Source: Devosia lacusdianchii
GTDB lineage: Bacteria; Pseudomonadota; Alphaproteobacteria; Rhizobiales; Devosiaceae
Direction of reading: 5' to 3'
Length of the DNA stretch: 64,000 nt
NCBI RefSeq assembly: GCF_022429625.1
Contig: NZ_CP092483.1
Coordinates: 2,108,001-2,172,000 of the forward strand
The notes under the pieces were generated by a model. That model had not been told where the DNA came from, searched no databases, and worked only from the letters and a program-made list of their open reading frames with translations. The position numbers were made by a program, and so were the translations under genes. The first letter of the stretch is position 1; each line of letters begins with the position of its first letter. This document shows, one piece after another, positions 58,683-64,000 of this stretch.

Positions 58683-59470
58683 TGACCCAGAAAATCCATC
58701 CCCTCCTCATCGCCGGCACCGTCCTGGTCTTCATGTTCCTGGTCGGCCCGCTGATCATCGTGCTCGGCGCCGCGCTCAGCGACACCACCTACCTGACCTT
58801 CCCGCCGCAGGGCCTGTCGCTGCGCTGGTTCGAGAACATCTTCGCTATCGACGCCTTCCGTCGCACCATCCTGACGAGCCTCCAGATCGCGCTGCTCTCC
58901 ACCGTGATCGCGCTGATCATCGGGATTCCCGCCGCCTACGCGCTCAACCGTTACCGCATCCAATTGCCGGGCTGGCTCTCGACGCTGTTCGTGCTGCCGG
59001 TGCTGGTGCCCGAGCTGGTGCTGGGCTTCTCGCTGCTCAAGAATCTGGCCGTTCAGTTCAACTCACCGATCTATGTCGCACTGCTGTTCGGCCACGCCCT
59101 GCTGGTCCTGCCCTATGTGGTGCGGGTGATCAGCGCGTCGCTGGCCTCGTTCGATTTTTCGATCGAGGAGGCGGCCATCAGCCTTGGCTCACCGCCGCTG
59201 AAGACCTTCTTCACGATCCTTCTGCCCAACGTCCGCTCCGGCGTGATCGCTGCCTTCATCCTAGCCTTCATCACCTCGATCAACGACGTCTCGATCTCGA
59301 TTTTCCTTACTGGGCCGGGTCTCTCCACCCTGCCTATCCAACTGCTTGCGCATATGGAGCAGTTCTTCGACCCCACCGTCGCCTCGGTCTCCGTGCTGCT
59401 GATGCTGCTGACCGTCGCTGTCATGGCCATCGTCGAGCGCACGCTCGGCCTGACCTTCCTAGCCAAGTAG
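58682..59470 (+). CDS. PotC/PotI-like ABC permease
   Basis: 262 aa, six TM helices, EAA loop FSIEEAAISLGSPPLKTFF. Forms the membrane pore with the preceding permease. Six bases separate it from the ATPase gene. Confidence 0.87.
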   Translation: MTQKIHPLLIAGTVLVFMFLVGPLIIVLGAALSDTTYLTFPPQGLSLRWFENIFAIDAFRRTILTSLQIALLSTVIALIIGIPAAYALNRYRIQLPGWLSTLFVLPVLVPELVLGFSLLKNLAVQFNSPIYVALLFGHALLVLPYVVRVISASLASFDFSIEEAAISLGSPPLKTFFTILLPNVRSGVIAAFILAFITSINDVSISIFLTGPGLSTLPIQLLAHMEQFFDPTVASVSVLLMLLTVAVMAIVERTLGLTFLAK

Positions 59471-59476
59471 AGATCG

Positions 59477-60538
59477 ATGACCCAAGCCCTCTCCCTCCAG
59501 TCGATCACGGCGCATTACGGCACCACCCAGGTGTTGGAAAACCTGTCCCTCAACGTCGCCGAAGGCGAACTCGTTTCGTTGCTCGGCGCCAGCGGCTGCG
59601 GCAAGACCACCACCCTTCGCCTGGTCGCCGGCTTCCTGCAGCCGACTTCGGGCAAGATCAGCCTTGGTGGTCGCGACCTCACCGGTCTGCCGCCGCATCA
59701 GCGCGACATCGGCCTTGTCTTCCAGAACTACGCGCTGTTCCCGCACCTGTCTGTCGCCGACAATGTCGGCTTCGGCCTCAAGCAGCGCGGGATTTCGGGC
59801 GCCGAGCGCGACAAGCGTGTCAACGCTATGCTCGAACGCGTCGGTCTGGCCCATCTGGCCGACCGTCTGCCCGCCGCCCTCTCCGGCGGCCAGAAGCAGC
59901 GCGTCGCCCTGGCCCGGGCCCTGGTGATTGAGCCGCCGCTGCTGATGTTCGACGAGCCCCTATCCAACCTCGACGCCAAGCTGCGCGTCGATATGCGGGT
60001 CGAGATCCGCCAACTCCAGCGCGCCAACGGCACCACCTCGGTCTATGTGACGCACGATCAGGAGGAGGCGTTCTCCATCTCTGATCGCGTCGCCATCATG
60101 CACCAGGGCCGCATCATGCAGCTCGATACGCCCGAGCGCCTCTATCAGCGCCCGGCCAATGCCTTCGTGGCGCGCTTCGTCGGCTTCGAGAATCTGATTT
60201 CGATGAGTGTCATCGCCCGCGATGGTGCCAAGATCACCGCTGAAGCCGCCGGTGGCGTGACGCTCACGCTGTCGCTCGAGCATTTCGGCGAAATCCCCGA
60301 TCGCTTCGTGCTGGCCTGCCGCGCCGATGGCCTCGCCGTCACCGATAATGCTGGCATGGAAGGCATCCCGGCGACGCTGGGCCTGCGCACCTATCTCGGC
60401 CGTGCCTACCAATATCAGGCCGAAACGCCGGCTGGCGCATTGGTCGCGAATGGTCCGCTGACCCGGCCACTGGAGCTTGGCACGTCCGCCAAACTGGTTC
60501 CCGTGCCGGAGCAATGCACCATTCTCACGCCAGAATGA
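59477..60538 (+). CDS. PotA/PotG-like ABC transporter ATPase
   Basis: 353 aa: Walker A GASGCGKTTTLR, Q-loop VFQNYALFPHLSV, signature LSGGQKQRVALARAL, Walker B LMFDEPLSNLDAKLR, switch His VTHDQEEAF, and a C-terminal TOBE domain (about 280-350) typical of the polyamine/iron/maltose group. Overlaps the next deaminase by ATGA, so transport and catabolism are coupled. Confidence 0.9.
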   Translation: MTQALSLQSITAHYGTTQVLENLSLNVAEGELVSLLGASGCGKTTTLRLVAGFLQPTSGKISLGGRDLTGLPPHQRDIGLVFQNYALFPHLSVADNVGFGLKQRGISGAERDKRVNAMLERVGLAHLADRLPAALSGGQKQRVALARALVIEPPLLMFDEPLSNLDAKLRVDMRVEIRQLQRANGTTSVYVTHDQEEAFSISDRVAIMHQGRIMQLDTPERLYQRPANAFVARFVGFENLISMSVIARDGAKITAEAAGGVTLTLSLEHFGEIPDRFVLACRADGLAVTDNAGMEGIPATLGLRTYLGRAYQYQAETPAGALVANGPLTRPLELGTSAKLVPVPEQCTILTPE

Positions 60539-61869
60539 GCACCACCCTTCTCACCAATGCCTGGGTGCTGACGCTCGACGAAGCCCTCACCGAGTACAAT
60601 CCCGGCTGGGTGCAGATCGACGGTAGCACTATCACCGCTCTCGGCTCCGGAGCCCCGCCCTCAGTCCCCGGCGCCGAGATCATCGACTGCGGCGGCGATG
60701 TCGTCATGCCCGGCATGGTCAATGCGCACTGCCACATGGGCATGTCCGTCTTCCGCGGCCTCGCCGAAGACGTCGATGACCGACTCTACCGCTATATCCT
60801 TCCGCTCGAACGCAAGTTCGTCACGGCAGACATGGTGCGTGTCGGCACCACCCTCTCTGCGCTCGAACTGATCCAGGGCGGCGTCACCACCGTCGCTGAC
60901 ATGTATTACTTCGAAACCGAAGTCGCCAAAGTCTGCGACCAGGCCGGCCTCCGCGCCATCGTTGGCCAGACCCTGGCTGATTTCGACCCACCCGACCACC
61001 GCAATTTCGATGAGGGCTTTGCCCGCGTTGAGGAACTGACGGACGCTTACGCCGACCACCCCCTGGTCACCCCGTCCATCGCCCCGCACGCACCCTACTC
61101 CACCGGCCGTGCCGTAATGGAGCGCATCGCCCAGTGGTCGGCTGACCATCCCCTCGTCCCAGTGCAAATGCATCTGGCGGAAAGCACGCTGGAGGTTGAA
61201 TGGGCCCGCAAAACCCATAACCAGAGCACCGTCGCCGTCACCCGCGATGCCGGACTGCTCAAGCCAAACCTCATCTGCGCGCATTGCCTGCAGCTCGATG
61301 ACGCCGATATCACCATGATGTCGGAAGCGCAGGTCTGTGTCGCCACCAATCCGCGGTCAAACGGCAAAGCCGGTCGCGGCATCGCCCCCGTCGAAAAACT
61401 GCGTCATGCTGGCCTGCCGGTGGGGATCGGCAGCGACGGCGCCATGAGCGGCAATACACTCGATCTGTTCAGCCAGTTCGCCCCGGTGTCGATGTTCGCC
61501 AAACTGCTCGGCGGCTCGCGCAAACCGCTGCCGGCCCGCGAAGTCGTGCAAATGGCAACCATCGAAGGGGCACGCGCCCTGAGTCTCAATCTCAAGGTCG
61601 GCTCCCTTGAGCCCGGCAAGCAGGCCGACCTGATCCGCGTCAGCCTGGCCGCGCCGCGCCTCCATCCAATCTACGACATCTATTCGGCGCTCGTCTTTGC
61701 CGCCATGCCGTCGGACGTAACCCACTCCATGGTCGCCGGACGTTGGCTGATGCGGGACCGGCAAATGCAAACACTCGATCCCATCAAGGCGACCCGGGAC
61801 GCACTCCAAATCGCGGCGACGTTCAAGGCTGAGATGCGCCAGATTGACCGGAACAGCACCCAAGCTTAG
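60535..61869 (+). CDS. TrzA/MtaD-like amidohydrolase (purine/SAH-type deaminase), copy 2
   Basis: 444 aa: GMVNAHCHMGMSVFRGLAED (His-x-His near residue 64), VQMHLAESTLEVEWA, ICAHCLQLDDAD, GIGSDGAMSGNTLDLF. Closer to MTA/SAH deaminases (HLAES, GSDG) than the copy at 47588. The start at 60535 overlaps the ATPase stop (ATGA); an ATG at 60514 is possible but inside the ATPase gene. Substrate not determined. Confidence 0.83.
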   Translation: MSTTLLTNAWVLTLDEALTEYNPGWVQIDGSTITALGSGAPPSVPGAEIIDCGGDVVMPGMVNAHCHMGMSVFRGLAEDVDDRLYRYILPLERKFVTADMVRVGTTLSALELIQGGVTTVADMYYFETEVAKVCDQAGLRAIVGQTLADFDPPDHRNFDEGFARVEELTDAYADHPLVTPSIAPHAPYSTGRAVMERIAQWSADHPLVPVQMHLAESTLEVEWARKTHNQSTVAVTRDAGLLKPNLICAHCLQLDDADITMMSEAQVCVATNPRSNGKAGRGIAPVEKLRHAGLPVGIGSDGAMSGNTLDLFSQFAPVSMFAKLLGGSRKPLPAREVVQMATIEGARALSLNLKVGSLEPGKQADLIRVSLAAPRLHPIYDIYSALVFAAMPSDVTHSMVAGRWLMRDRQMQTLDPIKATRDALQIAATFKAEMRQIDRNSTQA

Positions 61870-61961
61870 CTACCCTTGAACCTCATCTCGGTTATCCCAA
61901 AGCCTCAAATGTCTGACAAAGCCATCGTGAAGGTCGCCAATATCATGCTCGCTCCGTTCAC

Positions 61962-62852
61962 ATGAACAGACAGGTAATCATCGATACCGATCCGGGGCTG
62001 GACGATGCCGTGGCGATCCTTTTCGCCCTGGGCTCCGGCCGGTTTGATATTCTCGGCCTGACGACTGTGGCCGGCAATATCGGGCTGGAGCGGAGCACAC
62101 GCAACGCCGGCGGCTTGCTCGCCCTGGCGGGACGCGGCGATATTCCCGTCATCGCCGGCGCCGCCGAGGCCATGCTGCGGACCAATATCGACGCGCTGGT
62201 CGTCCACGGCAGCGATGGCCTGCGCGGCGTCACCCTTCCCGATCCGGTCTCGCCGGCCAAGGACGACGCCGTCACCTGGCTCGCCGACACCTTGCGCAGT
62301 GCCCCGATCGGCTCGATCGACCTATTGGCGCTGGGACCACTGACCAACATCGGCAAGCTGATCAATGACCACCCCGACGCGGCGGCGCGAATCGGGCGTC
62401 TCATCGCCATGGGGGGCGCCATCAACGAGCCGGGCAATGCCGGCCCGGCGTCCGAATTCAATTTCGCCAGCGATCCCGAGGCCACCGCGATCGTTTTCCG
62501 TGCCGCCCTCAAGACCACGATCATCCCGCTGGACGTAACGAGGCGGTTACGGGCGGACGTTGCTTACGTTGACGGACTGCGCGGGACGCTATTGGGCGAC
62601 ACGGCGGCCGACCTGCTCATCGCCTACATGACGGACGGCAAGGTGAGCCGCCCGCTGCATGACCCATGCGTCATGCTGCTCGCCCTGGCGCCGGACCTGT
62701 TCGACATCGAGATGCACCGCCTGTCAGTGGACCTGCGCGATGGTCCCGACGCGGGCACCCTGACTAAGCGTGAAGCCGGCCAGCCCGTGGCCATCGCCAT
62801 GCGGGTACAAGCCCAACGCGCGCTCGACCTTTTGGCCAGCGGCTTCCGCTAG
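61962..62852 (+). CDS. inosine/uridine-preferring nucleoside hydrolase, copy 2
   Basis: 296 aa with the canonical IunH metal site VIIDTDPGLDDAVAILFAL, LLALGPLTNIGKLI, AMGGAINEPGNAGPASEFNF and FASDPEATAIVF. 92 bp after the deaminase; no clear promoter seen between them. Its stop overlaps the convergent M20 gene through a shared CTAG. Confidence 0.9.
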   Translation: MNRQVIIDTDPGLDDAVAILFALGSGRFDILGLTTVAGNIGLERSTRNAGGLLALAGRGDIPVIAGAAEAMLRTNIDALVVHGSDGLRGVTLPDPVSPAKDDAVTWLADTLRSAPIGSIDLLALGPLTNIGKLINDHPDAAARIGRLIAMGGAINEPGNAGPASEFNFASDPEATAIVFRAALKTTIIPLDVTRRLRADVAYVDGLRGTLLGDTAADLLIAYMTDGKVSRPLHDPCVMLLALAPDLFDIEMHRLSVDLRDGPDAGTLTKREAGQPVAIAMRVQAQRALDLLASGFR

Positions 62853-64000
62853 CGCAGCTGCTGCTCGACCAGCGCTGTCCAGTAGCGCGCGCCGGTGACA
62901 ATAGCCGCGTCATTGAAGTCGTAGCGGGAGTTGTGGTGCAGCGCGCCATCCACGGCCGGCCCATTGCCAAGCCAGACATAGCATCCCGGCACCCGCGAAC
63001 TGAATTCGGCAAAGTCATCGCCTGCCGTCGAGGGCGGGAAATCGGTGATCACCGACCGACCGGTCACGCTATGCGCCGCTGCCAATGCGGCCGCGGTGGC
63101 GGTGGCGTCGTTTATGACAGGCGAAATACGGCGGCTGAAGGCATAGCTGTTGGTTATCCCGAATGTCGTCCCAACGCCCTCTGCCAATGCTCCGATCTCG
63201 GCTTCGAGCTGGTCGCGCACCGCAGATGAATAGGCCCGGGCCGTTCCGCCAATCCGAACGTCGTCCGGAATGACATTGAGCGCCCGAAAGTCACCCCCGG
63301 AAATCGCACAAGCGCTGACGACAGCGGGCTGCAGCGGATCGACCCGGCGCGCGACGATCGTGTGAACCGCCGTCAGAAAGTGCGCGGCCGCCGTCATCGA
63401 ATCCCGTCCAAGATGTGGCTTGGCGCCATGAGTGCCGACCCCGTAGAAGATCACCTCCCAACTATCCGATGACGCGAGTTGCGGACCCGCGACCACGGCC
63501 ATCTCATCGGTGGCAAGGCCGGGCATGTTGTGGAGGCCATAGACAGCGTCCACCGGAAAGCGGTCGAAAAATCCGTCGCCGACCATGGCTTTCGCCCCGC
63601 CCCGTCCCTCTTCCGCTGGCTGGAAAACGAAATGCACCGTCCCGGAAAAGTCCCGTGTTCGCGCCAGGTGGCGCGCTGCTGCCAACAGCATCACCGTATG
63701 TCCATCGTGACCGCAGGCATGCATCGTGTTCGGTATGGTCGACTTGTAGGCGGCATCGCCCTGCTCGGGCATGGCCAGCGCATCCATATCCGCCCGCAAT
63801 GCGATCGCGCGCGCGCCATCCCCTACACGCAGGCTGCCCACCACCCCAGTTTTGCCCACGCCTCGCGTGACTGCAATACCGGCCTCTTCGAGTTGGCGGA
63901 CGACAATGTCGCTGGTGCGAAATTCCTCGAAGCCCAGTTCTGGATGTGCATGCAGATCGCGGCGCAATGCAATCATCGCTTCCAGCTCGAACGGGTCGTT
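62849..64000 (-). CDS. M20-family amidohydrolase (hippurate/IAA-amino-acid type), N-terminus outside window
   Basis: Zinc/manganese amidohydrolase removing acyl groups from N-acyl amino acids or similar amides. Motifs: DLHAHPELGFEE near the start, MHACGHDGHTVML, FVFQPAEEGRGGAKAMV and VYGLHNMPGL. About 384 codons are visible. The frame stays open past the ATG at 63976 to the window edge (DPFELEA before MIALRRDL), so the true start lies outside. Confidence 0.9.
   Translation of the reverse strand, partial: NDPFELEAMIALRRDLHAHPELGFEEFRTSDIVVRQLEEAGIAVTRGVGKTGVVGSLRVGDGARAIALRADMDALAMPEQGDAAYKSTIPNTMHACGHDGHTVMLLAAARHLARTRDFSGTVHFVFQPAEEGRGGAKAMVGDGFFDRFPVDAVYGLHNMPGLATDEMAVVAGPQLASSDSWEVIFYGVGTHGAKPHLGRDSMTAAAHFLTAVHTIVARRVDPLQPAVVSACAISGGDFRALNVIPDDVRIGGTARAYSSAVRDQLEAEIGALAEGVGTTFGITNSYAFSRRISPVINDATATAAALAAAHSVTGRSVITDFPPSTAGDDFAEFSSRVPGCYVWLGNGPAVDGALHHNSRYDFNDAAIVTGARYWTALVEQQLR

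Overview
The window is high-GC chromosomal DNA of an alphaproteobacterium, most likely of the order Hyphomicrobiales (Rhizobiales). This rests on the dusB-ntrB-ntrC / ntrY-ntrX-hfq-hflX-mazG order, a pyruvate dehydrogenase operon whose E1-beta carries its own lipoyl domain, the two-domain malic enzyme, and bifunctional IspDF. A Devosia-like genus is my best guess from overall gene content; this is inference. There are no rRNA or tRNA genes, no CRISPR array and no intact mobile element.

Region 1 (1-36 kb) is mostly core genome: ppk-ppx (polyphosphate), rnd, aspS, a CSS/EAL cyclic-di-GMP phosphodiesterase, malic enzyme, an FtsB-like protein, the pdhA-pdhB-pdhC-lpdA-lipA block with interleaved small membrane proteins and accessory enzymes, pncC and ispDF on the minus strand, then the ntr nitrogen-regulation genes (split by a VOC protein and an EamA exporter), hfq, hflX and mazG.

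Region 2 (36-43 kb) is accessory. After a kinase-fold protein with a damaged catalytic loop and a decayed copper P-type ATPase relic comes a compact coenzyme F420 module: F420-dependent glucose-6-phosphate dehydrogenase, the F420-0 gamma-glutamyl ligase CofE, and a three-gene ABC importer of the type proposed in Actinobacteria to import F420-0. A second luciferase-like oxidoreductase follows. Near-identical TTGAYC/GGTCAA palindromes lie just upstream of both luciferase-like genes. The arrangement suggests an alphaproteobacterium that scavenges the F420 core, adds the glutamate tail and reduces the cofactor with glucose-6-phosphate.

Region 3 (43-63 kb) is a large purine/nucleoside salvage locus around a LacI-family regulator. 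On the minus strand: lacI, a GATase-fold protein, an orphan protein resembling the C-terminal domain of RarA/MgsA, and an adenine deaminase. On the plus strand: a TrzA/MtaD-like deaminase, a nucleoside hydrolase, a BMP/PnrA-type nucleoside ABC importer, a second adenine deaminase, then a PotFGHI-like ABC importer, a second TrzA/MtaD-like deaminase and a second nucleoside hydrolase. LacI-type operators lie in the divergent promoter region and before the second importer. Most of the enzyme set is present twice. An M20 amidohydrolase is cut by the window end.

Several intergenic palindromic repeats occur, including two 95-nt hairpins (11350 and 43073) with a conserved loop and apparently compensating arm changes, and stem-loops directly after both substrate-binding-protein genes of the purine locus.
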